A stretch of DNA of 64,000 nucleotides from Acidimicrobiales bacterium (GTDB lineage: Bacteria; Actinomycetota; Acidimicrobiia; Acidimicrobiales; SZUA-35). The DNA lies in contig JAHDCV010000007.1 in the NCBI GenBank assembly GCA_020629695.1, positions 22,100 to 86,099 of the forward strand. The letters run 5' to 3'. This document shows positions 36,596-46,017 of the stretch, in pieces. The translations under genes and the position numbers were made by a program. A model generated the notes under the pieces. That model ran no database searches. It had not been told where the DNA came from and saw only the letters and a program-made list of their open reading frames with translations. The number at the start of each line of letters is the position of its first letter. The first letter of the stretch is position 1.

Positions 36596-37912
36596 TCACC
36601 CGCTGGCTGCGATCGCCCGACGTCGCTCGAGATGGCGGCGCTCGGTGTCGGAGGTGACGACGCCGAGCGCACGGTCGAACGCCACGACCGCCTGATGCGA
36701 CCGGCCGGAGCGGAGCAGGAGTTCGGCTTCGGCCGACCATCGCAGGTGGTAGTCGTCGAGCCCCTCGAGACCGGCGAGGCGACGGAGCCCGGCGTCGGGA
36801 CCGTCGGCCATCGCCAGCGCCACCGCCTCGTTCAGGGCCACCACCGGCGAGCCCGTCATGGCGACGAGCTGGCCGTAGAGCGAGGCGATCATCGGCCAGT
36901 CGGTCTCTGCCGCGGTCCGGGCGTTGGCATGCAGTGCGGCGATCGTCGCCTCCACCTGGAATCGGCCCGGTTGGCGGAGCTCCATCGCCCGATGGAGCGC
37001 CGCGTTGCCGACGCCGATCGTCTCCAGGTCCCATGCCGAGCGGTCCTGGTCCTCCAGGAGGACGAGGTCACCGGCACCGTCGAGCCTCGTCGACCGTCGG
37101 GCTTCGAGGAACGAGGTCAGGGCGACGAGGCCGTGGGTCTCGGCGTGCTCGGGCACGATCTCGGCGAGCTCGACCGCGAGCCGCCTCGCTGACGCCGTCA
37201 GCTCCGCTCGGATCGCCGGGCCGTCGGAGTGACGCAGATAGCCCTCGTTGAAGACGAGATAGAGCACCGTCAACACGGCGTCGAGGCGTTCGCCGGGATC
37301 GGCCGGGATCGACATCGGGATCGCGGCATCGCGGATCTTCCGCTTCGCCCGGACGATCCGTTGAGCCATGGTCGGCTCGGCCACGAGCAGGGCATGGGCG
37401 ACCTCCGTGGTGGTCAGCCCACCGACGAGGCGGAGGGTCAGCGCGACCTGGGTGTCTCGATCCAGCGCTGGGTGGCAACAGAGCAGCATGAGGCGGAGCT
37501 GACCGTCGTCGAGTTCGTCCGACGTCGGACCATCGGGATCGGGCGTGTGGTCGTGGATCATGTGGCGCCCTCCTGCGTCGCCGGGCTGGCCTCGCTCGAG
37601 GACGTCGGGAGCGGCACGTTCGAGCCGGCGACGTTCGGCGTCGGCTCGACGGAGCAGATCGATCGCATTGCGCTTCGCCACGGTCATCAGCCAGGCCGGG
37701 GGCGAATCGGGCACCCCCCGCTCCGGCCAGGTCCGGGCGGCGTCGGCCAACCCCTGGGCGACGGCGTCCTCGGCGAGATCGAGGTCACCGAAACGGGATG
37801 CGAGCAGGCCGATGACCCGTCCGGCGTGGTGGCGGGCGAGCTCGACGAGCGCCCGACCGACGGGGTCACCCGGGGAAGGCGACACGACGTCGGTCGGGGC
37901 GTCGTCGGGCAT
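36596..37912 (-). CDS. ECF-type RNA polymerase sigma factor with long C-terminal domain (ECF42-like)
   Basis: LLASRFGDLDLAEDAVAQGLADAARTWPERGVPDSPPAWLMTVAKRNAIDLLRR; LRLVGGLTTTEVAHALLVAEPTMAQRIVRAKRKI; YLVFNEGYLRHSD; next gene encodes a YCII/DGPF protein. Confidence 0.9.
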   Translation of the reverse strand: MPDDAPTDVVSPSPGDPVGRALVELARHHAGRVIGLLASRFGDLDLAEDAVAQGLADAARTWPERGVPDSPPAWLMTVAKRNAIDLLRRADAERRRLERAAPDVLERGQPGDAGGRHMIHDHTPDPDGPTSDELDDGQLRLMLLCCHPALDRDTQVALTLRLVGGLTTTEVAHALLVAEPTMAQRIVRAKRKIRDAAIPMSIPADPGERLDAVLTVLYLVFNEGYLRHSDGPAIRAELTASARRLAVELAEIVPEHAETHGLVALTSFLEARRSTRLDGAGDLVLLEDQDRSAWDLETIGVGNAALHRAMELRQPGRFQVEATIAALHANARTAAETDWPMIASLYGQLVAMTGSPVVALNEAVALAMADGPDAGLRRLAGLEGLDDYHLRWSAEAELLLRSGRSHQAVVAFDRALGVVTSDTERRHLERRRAIAASG

Positions 37913-37915
37913 CGA

Positions 37916-38278
37916 TCAGGCGTCGGGCCGGAAGGCGACCGGCCGGACCTCGAACGCACCGTCGGTGATCGGCAGGCGTTTGGCCAGCTCGATCGCCTCG
38001 TCGAGGTCGGCGGCGCGCACCAGGTAGTAGCCGCCGAGCTGTTCCTTCGTCTCGGCATATGGCCCGTCGGAGATCGTGGCCGCGGTGCCGACCCCGACCG
38101 TGACGGTCGTGGCGGTGCCGGTCGGGGCGAGAGACGCTCCCGAGATCCAGTGGCCGCCGTCGATCAGCATCTGGTTGTAGGCCATCCAGCCGCCCATGTA
38201 CTCGGCGAACTCGGGTGTGCCCGGCTCGGGGCCGGCTCGGTCCTCGTCGGAATAGGCGAGGATCATGTACTCGGTCAT
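37916..38278 (-). CDS. YCII-related (DGPF) protein
   Basis: MTEYMILAYSDEDRAGPEPGTPEFAEYMGGWMAYNQMLIDGG...ISDGPYAETKEQLGGYYLVRAADLDEAIELAKRLP. Confidence 0.93.
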   Translation of the reverse strand: MTEYMILAYSDEDRAGPEPGTPEFAEYMGGWMAYNQMLIDGGHWISGASLAPTGTATTVTVGVGTAATISDGPYAETKEQLGGYYLVRAADLDEAIELAKRLPITDGAFEVRPVAFRPDA

Positions 38279-38324
38279 CTCAATGGTTCCTTTCGGGTTG
38301 GTGATTCTTTCGCGGATGCGACGG

Positions 38325-38837
38325 TCACGCCGTCACCCGGTCGGGACCGGGTGCGGCGGCGACGCCCTCGGCGGCGACCTTGAGGCGCTCGAGCGTGGTG
38401 GTCATGCCGAGCCGGAGACTGGCCGCCCGGTCGGCAGCGCCGCCGAGGCGCTGGAGGAGGCGGAGCGGTGCCGGGGAGCGCGTGTCCTGCGTGACGGACT
38501 CGGTGACCCGCACGCCGCCGGTGGCGGTCGGTTCGAGGTCGTAGCGCCACTCGGGGCCGCCCTTGCCCGGCACGCGGAAGGCGAAGGTGCGGCCCTCGGC
38601 CAGCTCGGTGATCTCCGGCTTGGTCGCCCAGCGCAGGAAGCCGAGTTCGTTCCTGCCCTCGAAACGATGGCCGACGGCGGCGCGGTCGACGCCGTCGAGC
38701 CACGTCGCCGAGACCGTCTCGGGGCTCCACTCACCCATGCGGGTGATGTCGGTGACGAGGTCGAACACGATCTCGGCGGCGGCGTCGATCTCGATCGAGA
38801 TCGACTCGTCGATCAGGTTGGTGGCTGCGGTGTTCAT
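38325..38837 (-). CDS. SRPBCC (polyketide cyclase/dehydrase-like) protein
   Basis: ISIEIDAAAEIVFDLVTDITRMGEWSPETVSATWLDG. Confidence 0.85.
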   Translation of the reverse strand: MNTAATNLIDESISIEIDAAAEIVFDLVTDITRMGEWSPETVSATWLDGVDRAAVGHRFEGRNELGFLRWATKPEITELAEGRTFAFRVPGKGGPEWRYDLEPTATGGVRVTESVTQDTRSPAPLRLLQRLGGAADRAASLRLGMTTTLERLKVAAEGVAAAPGPDRVTA

Positions 38838-38919
38838 GGGGTGTCCCTCCGGTTCGGTGACCACCTGCGTGGTGGCCCGTTGCGGAGATGACGCAGCACG
38901 GACGGGGGATCGACCGCGA

Positions 38920-38949
38920 TCGCGGAGAAATTCCGAGATTTCTCCGCGA
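38920..38949. promoter_or_regulatory. 12-bp perfect inverted repeat upstream of the SRPBCC/YCII/sigma operon
   Basis: TCGCGGAGAAAT-TCCGAG-ATTTCTCCGCGA. Confidence 0.5.
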
Positions 38950-38969
38950 GGCCGGGTTCGGTGGTCGTC

Positions 38970-39353
38970 TCAGGGGTGTTCGAGGGTCAACCGGGCCAGG
39001 TCGTGGACCCCGAACACCCCGAGCGCGAGCCGGACGATCCACGGGAGCGACGGCCGTGCGACCGTTCGATCGATCACCTCGACGCCGATGATGGCCTGGA
39101 CGATGCCGTCTCGCTCGACCGAGCCGCCGCCGGCCCGCACGTTGCGCAACCAGTCGGCCCGGGTGCCATAGGTCAGGACCACCAGGAGGCCGCCGTCGGA
39201 TTCGAACCCGTAGAGCGGCGTCGACCGAGCGTTCCCGGTACGACGACCGAGGTGGCGCACGACGAGGTAGCCGTCGGTCCGCCGCATGCATGGTTCGATC
39301 CACCGGTTCGTGACGCGCCGGTTGAACCGGGCGATCGAGTGAGGCAGTGCCAC
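38970..39353 (-). CDS. Deazaflavin (F420)-dependent nitroreductase family protein
   Basis: GYLVVRHLGRRTGNARSTPLYGFESDGGLLVVLTYGTRADWLRNVRAGG. Confidence 0.85.
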   Translation of the reverse strand: MALPHSIARFNRRVTNRWIEPCMRRTDGYLVVRHLGRRTGNARSTPLYGFESDGGLLVVLTYGTRADWLRNVRAGGGSVERDGIVQAIIGVEVIDRTVARPSLPWIVRLALGVFGVHDLARLTLEHP

Positions 39354-39434
39354 GATCGCAACCTAGAGCCGCACCAGCGGCTCCCGCCGCCCGGGGCACC
39401 GGCCATCCGGGTGTCTCGGGCTACGTTCAGGCGG

Positions 39435-41204
39435 GTGACGACGAATGCCGCCATCTGGGCGATGCTCGACGAGCTCGCCGCCCTCACCGCCCTCGACGAA
39501 GGCAGTCCGCAGTCGTTCAAGGTGCGCGCCTACGACAACGCCAAGCGGTCGCTCATGGCCACCGGCCTGGAGATCTCGGAGCTGTCGTTGAAGGAGATGG
39601 TCGCCCTCGACGGCGTGGGCAAGGCAACGGCGTCGAAGATCCGCGAACTCGTGGACGGCGGCACGGTCGAGAAGCTGGAGAAACTCCGCGTCGAGTACCC
39701 CCCGGCGGTCGTCGAGATGAGCCGGATCCCCGGGATGGGACCGAAGACGGTGCAGCTCGTGCGAGCCAAGCTCGGTGTCCACGACGTCGAGGCGCTGAAG
39801 CAGGCCATCGCCGACGAGAAGCTCCGGACGCTGCCCGGTCTCGGCGCCACCAGCGAAGCGAAGATCGCGAAGGCCATCGAACGCCTCGGGATGTCGGGCA
39901 AGGACAGGCGGACCCCCATCGCAGACGCCATGCCGTTGTCGGACCGGCTACGTGATGACCTCGCGGCGCTGGACGGGGTCGAGCAGGTGGAGGTCTGTGG
40001 GTCGCTCCGCCGCATGTCGGAGACGATCGGTGACATCGACATCACCGTGGCGTCCCTGACGCCCGAGCCCGTGATGGAGGCCGTGCGAACCCATCCCGAA
40101 GCCTCCGAGGTGATCCTGTCCGGCTCGACCAAGACGTCGTTCCTCACGGTCACCGGACTGCAGATCGACGTTCGGGTCGTCGAGCCCGAGCAGTTCGGGG
40201 CGGCGACGCTGTACTTCACCGGTTCCAAGGCCCACAACATCGAGCTCCGCCAGCGCGCCATCGATCGCGGCATGACCCTCAACGAGTACGGGCTCTTCCG
40301 GCAGCCCTCCGACGACGACCCCGAGGCCGAACCCGAGCTGGTCGCCCGGGCCACCGAACCCGACATCTACGACGCGCTCGACCTCGACTTCGTTCGTCCC
40401 GAGATGCGCGAGGGCGCCGGAGAAGTCGCCGCCGCGGCCTCGCGCACGCTGCCTGATCTGGTCACCGTCGAGCACATCAACGGCGACCTCCACTATCACA
40501 CCGACCGATCCGGCGATGGACGTTCGACGGTCGAGGAGATGGTCGCCGTGGCCGCAGCGCGCGGCTATGACTATCTGGCCATCACCGACCACGGCGTCGA
40601 CCTGGCGATCAACGGTTCGACCGCGGAGGAGATGCTCGAGCATCGCGACCACATCGGCCGGGTCCAGGCCGATCACCCGGACATGACCCTGCTGTGGGGA
40701 TGTGAACTCAACATCGGGGCAGCCGGAGGCCTCGACTACGACCCGGACTTCCGCGCACTGTTCGACTACACGGTCGCCTCGGTGCACTCCCACTTCGACC
40801 AGTCGGTACGAGACCAGACGGCTCGCCTCGTCGCGGCGATCGCCGACCCGACCGTGCATTCGATCGGCCACCTGACCGGCCGGTACATCGGCCGCCGGCC
40901 CGGGATCGAGATCGACGTCGATGTGGTGCTGGAGGCACTGCACTTCTTCGACGTCGCGCTCGAGGTGAACGGTGCGCTGCAACGACTGGATGCCGCATCC
41001 GACGTCGTCCGCAGGGCCGTGGACCGGGGCGTGAAGCTCGTGATCAACACCGACAGTCACCACACCTCCGAGCTCGGGCGGATCGAGTACGGCGTGCGCA
41101 CCGCGCAACGCGGCTGGGCCCCCGCCGACCTGGTCGTCAACACCTGGGATCGGAAGCGTTTCCTCGACTGGGTCTCGGCACCGAAACCCGTGGGTTCGCC
41201 GTGA
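39435..41204 (+). CDS. DNA polymerase X family protein with PHP domain
   Basis: SPQSFKVRAYDNAKRSL; GVGKATASKIRELVDGG; VEVCGSLRRMSETIGDIDITV; GDLHYHTDRSGDGRSTVEEMVAVAAARGYDYLAITDHG. Confidence 0.92.
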   Translation: MTTNAAIWAMLDELAALTALDEGSPQSFKVRAYDNAKRSLMATGLEISELSLKEMVALDGVGKATASKIRELVDGGTVEKLEKLRVEYPPAVVEMSRIPGMGPKTVQLVRAKLGVHDVEALKQAIADEKLRTLPGLGATSEAKIAKAIERLGMSGKDRRTPIADAMPLSDRLRDDLAALDGVEQVEVCGSLRRMSETIGDIDITVASLTPEPVMEAVRTHPEASEVILSGSTKTSFLTVTGLQIDVRVVEPEQFGAATLYFTGSKAHNIELRQRAIDRGMTLNEYGLFRQPSDDDPEAEPELVARATEPDIYDALDLDFVRPEMREGAGEVAAAASRTLPDLVTVEHINGDLHYHTDRSGDGRSTVEEMVAVAAARGYDYLAITDHGVDLAINGSTAEEMLEHRDHIGRVQADHPDMTLLWGCELNIGAAGGLDYDPDFRALFDYTVASVHSHFDQSVRDQTARLVAAIADPTVHSIGHLTGRYIGRRPGIEIDVDVVLEALHFFDVALEVNGALQRLDAASDVVRRAVDRGVKLVINTDSHHTSELGRIEYGVRTAQRGWAPADLVVNTWDRKRFLDWVSAPKPVGSP

Positions 41205-42391
41205 CCCCGCCGCTGGCCGAGCGTGCGGCGACGCTCGGCGGTCCGGGCGCCGCCGCATGGGACATCCATCGCCGCGGCATGGAGGCCAGGGCGCGGGGCG
41301 AGGACGTGATCGTCCTCAGCGTCGGCGATCCCGAGGAGGACTCGCCCGCGGCCGCTGTCGACGCCGCCGTTCGTGCCCTGCTCGACGGGGATCACCACTA
41401 CGCCCCGGTGGCCGGCCGGCGGGCGCTCCGTGGGGCGATCGCCGAGACCGTCGCCCGACAGACCGAGAGCCCGGTGACCGCGGCGCAGGTCATGGTGCTC
41501 GCGGGGACCCAGAACGCCCTGTTCGCTTCGGCCCAGGTGCTGTTCGATCCCGGCGACGAGGTCATCGTCTGTGATCCGGCCTACGTCACGTACGCGGCGA
41601 CACTCGGCGCCGCCGGTGCGGTGCCCGTGCCCGTCGCACCGCTCGACGGGTTCCGACCGGATCCCGAAGGTGTCGAGCGTGCTGTCACCGACCGGACTCG
41701 TGGCCTGTTGTTCGCCTCGCCGGGCAACCCGACCGGGGTCGCCTTCGACGCCGACGAGCTCGCCGCACTCGGGAAGATCGCGATCGCCCACGACCTCTGG
41801 GTGCTGGCCGACGAGGTGTACGCAGGGCTGGTGTTCGACGGCGCGCACCGCTCGATCCGCTCGGTGCCGGGTCTCGTCGACCGGACGGTCGTGGCCGGGA
41901 GCCTGTCGAAGTCCCACGCGATGACCGGCTGGCGAGCGGGTTGGGCCGTGGCACCCGAGCCGGTCGTCGAGGCGCTCGACCTGCTCGGGTTGGCCATGCT
42001 CTACGGGCTGCCCGGCTTCGTCCAGGAGGGTGCGACCTCGGCGCTCAGGCTGGCGAGCGACGTGCCGACCGCGATGCGGGATCGCTATCGGCGGCGACGG
42101 GACCTGGTCGTCGACGCGGTCGGCGCCATCGACGGGCTCGCGACCGTCCGACCGGAAGCCGGCATGTTCGTGATGATCGACGTCTCGTCGATCTGCGCCC
42201 GAGCCGGTCTCGGCTCGTCGGCCGAGTTCGCCGACGGTCTGCTCGAATCCGTCGGGGTCTCGGTGTTGGACGGCGCGGCGTTCGGGTCGAGCACGGACGG
42301 CTGGTTGCGGTTGTCGCTCTGCGTGGACGACGACCGTCTCCGTGAGGCGATGGCTCGAGTCGACTCCTACGTCGGTTCACTCGTCGACTGA
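41201..42391 (+). CDS. Class I/II PLP-dependent aminotransferase
   Basis: LLFASPGNPTGVAFDADELAAL; ADEVYAGLVFDG; AGSLSKSHAMTGWRAGW. Confidence 0.93.
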   Translation: MTPPLAERAATLGGPGAAAWDIHRRGMEARARGEDVIVLSVGDPEEDSPAAAVDAAVRALLDGDHHYAPVAGRRALRGAIAETVARQTESPVTAAQVMVLAGTQNALFASAQVLFDPGDEVIVCDPAYVTYAATLGAAGAVPVPVAPLDGFRPDPEGVERAVTDRTRGLLFASPGNPTGVAFDADELAALGKIAIAHDLWVLADEVYAGLVFDGAHRSIRSVPGLVDRTVVAGSLSKSHAMTGWRAGWAVAPEPVVEALDLLGLAMLYGLPGFVQEGATSALRLASDVPTAMRDRYRRRRDLVVDAVGAIDGLATVRPEAGMFVMIDVSSICARAGLGSSAEFADGLLESVGVSVLDGAAFGSSTDGWLRLSLCVDDDRLREAMARVDSYVGSLVD

Positions 42392-43188
42392 CCATCGCCG
42401 AGGACGAGGTCCGGCGCGTCGGCGAGCACCGACGGAAGCGGGGCGCGGTGCACGATCGCGAGTGATCGGGTCGCCCGGGTCAGTCCGACGTAGAGCGAGC
42501 CGAGGTCGAACACGCTCGGCTCCACGAGCACGACGTCGTCGAACTCGAGTCCCTTCGACTCCGTCGCCCCGAGGAGGTCGACCGCTTCCAGCCCGTCGAC
42601 GAGCGCGGCGGCCTCGAGCCAGCCGTCGGCGTGGATCACCGCCGTGCGACGCCGGTCCGGAAGGCGATCCAGCGCCGTGCGGATCGAGGCCGTCCAACCG
42701 TCGGCGACGCTGTGCACGGTCACGGGAACACCGCTGCGCCGAATGGCGACCGACGGCGTGGCGCCGGTGGGCATCGACGCGAGCACGATCGCCGCGAGGT
42801 CATTCACCTCGGCGGGGGAGCGGTAGTTGACGGTCAGGTCCTGCTGCGTGAAGTGGGAGATCTCGGCCGGGAGGAGCTCCCGCCACGACGTGGCCGGTCC
42901 GGCGGAGCGCTGGGCGAGATCGCCGACGATGGTCATCGACCCACCGGTCGTCCGACGCGTGACCATCCGCCACTGCATCGGCGTCAGGTCCTGCGCCTCG
43001 TCGACGATCACGTGACCGAACCGCCACTGTCGCCGGCCGGACACCTGATCGACGACCGCCGCCAGTCGTTCGGCGACGTCGTCGACGCGGTCCACCTCCA
43101 GCTCCGACAGGATCTCCCCGTCGGCGTCGAGCACCGGCTCGTCGTCGAAGGCACCGTCATCACGCCGAGTCATGGGCATCCCATCCAC
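42367..43188 (-). CDS. HelD/UvrD-like helicase, C-terminal part (Walker B onward)
   Basis: FGHVIVDEAQDLTPMQWRMVTRRTTGGSMTIVGDLAQRS; LLGATESKGLEFDDVVLVEP; LYVGLTRATRSLAIVH; start may be 43188, 43179 or 43173. Confidence 0.8.
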   Translation of the reverse strand: MDGMPMTRRDDGAFDDEPVLDADGEILSELEVDRVDDVAERLAAVVDQVSGRRQWRFGHVIVDEAQDLTPMQWRMVTRRTTGGSMTIVGDLAQRSAGPATSWRELLPAEISHFTQQDLTVNYRSPAEVNDLAAIVLASMPTGATPSVAIRRSGVPVTVHSVADGWTASIRTALDRLPDRRRTAVIHADGWLEAAALVDGLEAVDLLGATESKGLEFDDVVLVEPSVFDLGSLYVGLTRATRSLAIVHRAPLPSVLADAPDLVLGDGQSTSEPT

Positions 43189-44881
43189 GCCACGGTCCCG
43201 GATCCGGCTCGGCGTCCGGGTACGGGTCGGCTTCCAGACCGGCCAGCAGTTCTTCGGTCAGCTCGGTGTCCAGCTCGGCCAACTGCTCGAACGACAGCGC
43301 GGCGACTTCGTCGTCGAGGTCGTCGGTGGTGCCCCGAGCGAGGTCCCGGTCCCTGGTGTCTCGATCACGCGCCGCCGCCTGCTCGAACTCGTCCGCAGCG
43401 TCCCGCTCGACGTCACGACCGGTCTCGATCGTGCCGGACACCTTGCCCAGCATCGCCTCGAGCTCGTCGAGCAGCGGTACGTCGGCGTCGGTCCAGCGAC
43501 GGTCCCCGAGCTCGCGTTCGCGGCTGCGCTCACGGTGCAGGGCCCCGACGACCTCGGCATCGGCGCCGGCCGCCCGCAACATCGCCACGGATCCGTAGAG
43601 GTCGTTCAGCGCCTGCTCCGGCCGCAACGACGGCCAGTGACGGAGGCAGAACTCCTCGACGGCCTCCGACTCGTGGAAGGACTGACGGGCGTCGTCGAGT
43701 TCGACGAAGGCGGGGTCGTAGACCTCACGAACGAGCGATCGCACGAGCTCCTCGCGGAGCACCGCTGCCCCGTCGTTGTGTCGGGCCTCCTGATCCGCTC
43801 GCTCGAACATCTGCACGAGGTCGGCGGCCCGCAGCACGACTCGCCGAGAGCCGTACCAGGCGACGAGATCGGTCGAGGGCCGTCGCCGCCGGAGCCGCAG
43901 CCCGTGCTGCAGCAGCTCGGCCATCTCGGCCCGCCCCTTGATCCGGGCGGCCTCGTCGGACTCGGTTCGACCGACGAGAATTCCGGGATAGAGCTTCGAC
44001 ACCACGGTCGAGACGACGCCGGTCTCGCCGAGCGACGGCAGAACGTCCCGGATGTAGTTGAGGAAACGGGGCGACGGGCCGATCACGAGCACGCCGGCGT
44101 CGACGAGTCGGGCTCGCTGGTTGTAGAGCAGGTAGGCGGCCCGATGGAGCGCCACCACCGTCTTCCCCGTGCCCGGACCGCCCTGGACGACGAGGGCGCC
44201 GGTTGCGGGTGCGCGGACCACGGCATCCTGCTCGGCCTGGATGGTGGCCACGACCGAACGCATCTGATCCTCGGAGGGCGCATCGACGGCGGACAACAAC
44301 GCAGCCTCGCCCCGCAAGGTCCGATCGGTCACCTCGGCGTCGATCACGGCGTCGATGTCGAAGATCTCGTCGGAGTAGTCGACCAGGTCGCCGGCGCTGT
44401 CGCCGACACCGCGTCCGCCGGCGCCCCGGCGAGCCCCGTACTGGAGGTGCCGTCGGCGGACCACCCCGAGCGGCTCCACCGGTGTCGCCTGGTAGAAGGG
44501 GACCGCGGCGTCGGCGCGCCAGTCCACGCAGAGCGCTTCCTCTCCGTCGGCGTCGAGCACCGTGAGCCGCCCGATCCGCATGACCTCGGCATCCTCGGTC
44601 GTGGTGTGGCCGAACGCGAGCGCTTCTCCCATCGACTCGAGCTCGTCGACGCGTCGGATCGCGTGCATGGCTCGGGCCGAGAGCTGTCGCACCATGGCCG
44701 CGGCCACGGCGGCGTCGACCTCGGCGTCTTCGTCGACGAGGTCGCGGATCCCGTCCTCGGTCGACTCGGCCGCCTCGGCCGCCAACGCCTCCGCCTGCGC
44801 ACGGGCGAGATCGAGATGACGCCGATGCGCGGTCCGGATCCGCTCGAGCGCACGTTGCTCCTGTTCGAGCGGGTCGGTCAC
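43160..44881 (-). CDS. HelD/UvrD-like helicase, N-terminal part (Walker A)
   Basis: MTDPLEQEQRALERIRTAHRRHLDLARAQAE; VVQGGPGTGKTVVALHRAAYLLYNQRARLVDAGVLVIGPSPRFLNYIRDVLPSLGE; ends TGA at 43160 while motif II onward is in another frame. Confidence 0.85.
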   Translation of the reverse strand: MTDPLEQEQRALERIRTAHRRHLDLARAQAEALAAEAAESTEDGIRDLVDEDAEVDAAVAAAMVRQLSARAMHAIRRVDELESMGEALAFGHTTTEDAEVMRIGRLTVLDADGEEALCVDWRADAAVPFYQATPVEPLGVVRRRHLQYGARRGAGGRGVGDSAGDLVDYSDEIFDIDAVIDAEVTDRTLRGEAALLSAVDAPSEDQMRSVVATIQAEQDAVVRAPATGALVVQGGPGTGKTVVALHRAAYLLYNQRARLVDAGVLVIGPSPRFLNYIRDVLPSLGETGVVSTVVSKLYPGILVGRTESDEAARIKGRAEMAELLQHGLRLRRRRPSTDLVAWYGSRRVVLRAADLVQMFERADQEARHNDGAAVLREELVRSLVREVYDPAFVELDDARQSFHESEAVEEFCLRHWPSLRPEQALNDLYGSVAMLRAAGADAEVVGALHRERSRERELGDRRWTDADVPLLDELEAMLGKVSGTIETGRDVERDAADEFEQAAARDRDTRDRDLARGTTDDLDDEVAALSFEQLAELDTELTEELLAGLEADPYPDAEPDPGPWRGWDAHDSA

Positions 44882-44949
44882 GTCGCGAGCCTACGCCCCG
44901 GGGATACCGGGGCCGGGATCGTGCCGAGGCCCGCCAGGGCGGGCGACGA

Positions 44950-45993
44950 TCAGCCGATCAGCTCCCTGAGCTTCGCCACCGTCTCGACCGGATTCCCCAC
45001 GGGTTGGATCTGGAGATGGGTGACGCCGGCCTCCGCGTAGGCGGCGAGGCGCTCCTTCACGTAGCCGGCGGGACCGACGAGGTTGGTGTTCTCGAGCAGC
45101 TCCGAGGGCACGGCCGCGGCCGCCTCGGCCTTCTTGCCATCGAGATACAGGTCCTGGATCTCGATCGCTTCGGACTCGTAGCCGTAGTTCCGCACGATGT
45201 CGTTGTAGAAGTTCTTGTCGCGCGCGCCCATGCCGCCGGCATACAGCGCGACGTTGGGTCGAGCGTGGTCCAGCACCTTCTGCTGCGCGTCGCCCGTGAG
45301 CGACTCGTCGATGGCGACCATGCCGCCGGCCGAGATCTGGAGCTGACCGAGCTCGGGAGCGCGGGTGGCCGTGCCGGCCTTGATGTCGTCACCCCAGACC
45401 CGGTGGTACTTCTCCGGGTCGAAGAACACCGGCAGCCAGCCATCGGCGTGGCGTGCGGTGTTGCGAACCGACAGCGGCTGGAGGGAGGCCCAGAAGATCG
45501 GGATCTCGCTCCGCACCGGATGGTTGATGATCTTGAGGGGTTTCCCGAGCCCGGTGCCCTGACCTTCGGGCAGCGGCACCTGCACCGCCTTGCCCTCGTA
45601 CTGGATCTTCTCCCGGCGCAGCGCCTGGCGGGTCACCTCGATGTAGTCCTTGATGCGGGGCATGGGCTTTTCGTATGCGACGCCGTGGAAGCCCTCGACG
45701 ACCTGTGGGCCCGAGGCGCCGAGTCCCAACACGAACCGACCGTCGGAGACGTGATCGAGGCCGGCGGCGGTCTGAGCGATGCACGATGCCGTCCGGCTGT
45801 ACACGTTGAGGATGCCCGAGCCGATCTTCACGGTCTCGGTCATGGCGGCGAGGTACCCCATCAACGACACCGAGTCGAAGCTGTAGGCCTCCGCCACCCA
45901 GGCGAGGTCGAGGCCAGCGGCCTCCAGATCCCGTACCTTGGCGGCCGAGGTCTTGATGTCGTCGGAGTAGCTGATCATCATGCTGAGCTGCAT
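44950..45993 (-). CDS. LLM-class (F420-dependent type) oxidoreductase
   Basis: MQLSMMISYSDDIKTSAAKVRDLEAAGLDLAWVAEAYSFDSVSLMGYLAAMTETVKIGSGILNVYSRTASCIAQTAAGLDHVSDGRFVLGLGASGPQVVEGFHG. Confidence 0.93.
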   Translation of the reverse strand: MQLSMMISYSDDIKTSAAKVRDLEAAGLDLAWVAEAYSFDSVSLMGYLAAMTETVKIGSGILNVYSRTASCIAQTAAGLDHVSDGRFVLGLGASGPQVVEGFHGVAYEKPMPRIKDYIEVTRQALRREKIQYEGKAVQVPLPEGQGTGLGKPLKIINHPVRSEIPIFWASLQPLSVRNTARHADGWLPVFFDPEKYHRVWGDDIKAGTATRAPELGQLQISAGGMVAIDESLTGDAQQKVLDHARPNVALYAGGMGARDKNFYNDIVRNYGYESEAIEIQDLYLDGKKAEAAAAVPSELLENTNLVGPAGYVKERLAAYAEAGVTHLQIQPVGNPVETVAKLRELIG

Positions 45994-46017
45994 GGCAGCG
46001 AACCTAGGGGAGCGACC

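Noticed and set aside
36568-36620. Possible Sec readthrough after the CCPS tail of the ArsI/CadI-like protein
   Set aside because: The readthrough frame quickly enters the convergent sigma-factor gene with no conserved motif; a normal stop is more likely.
43160-43188. Second Sec-type TGA at the helicase split
   Set aside because: The frame changes at the junction, there is no U-x-x-C/C-x-x-U context, and TGA TGA follow each other; not a selenocysteine signal.
44881-44950. Two short GC-rich hairpins between the helicase and LLM oxidoreductase genes
   Set aside because: Short stems expected by chance in GC-rich spacers; no specific support beyond possible terminators.
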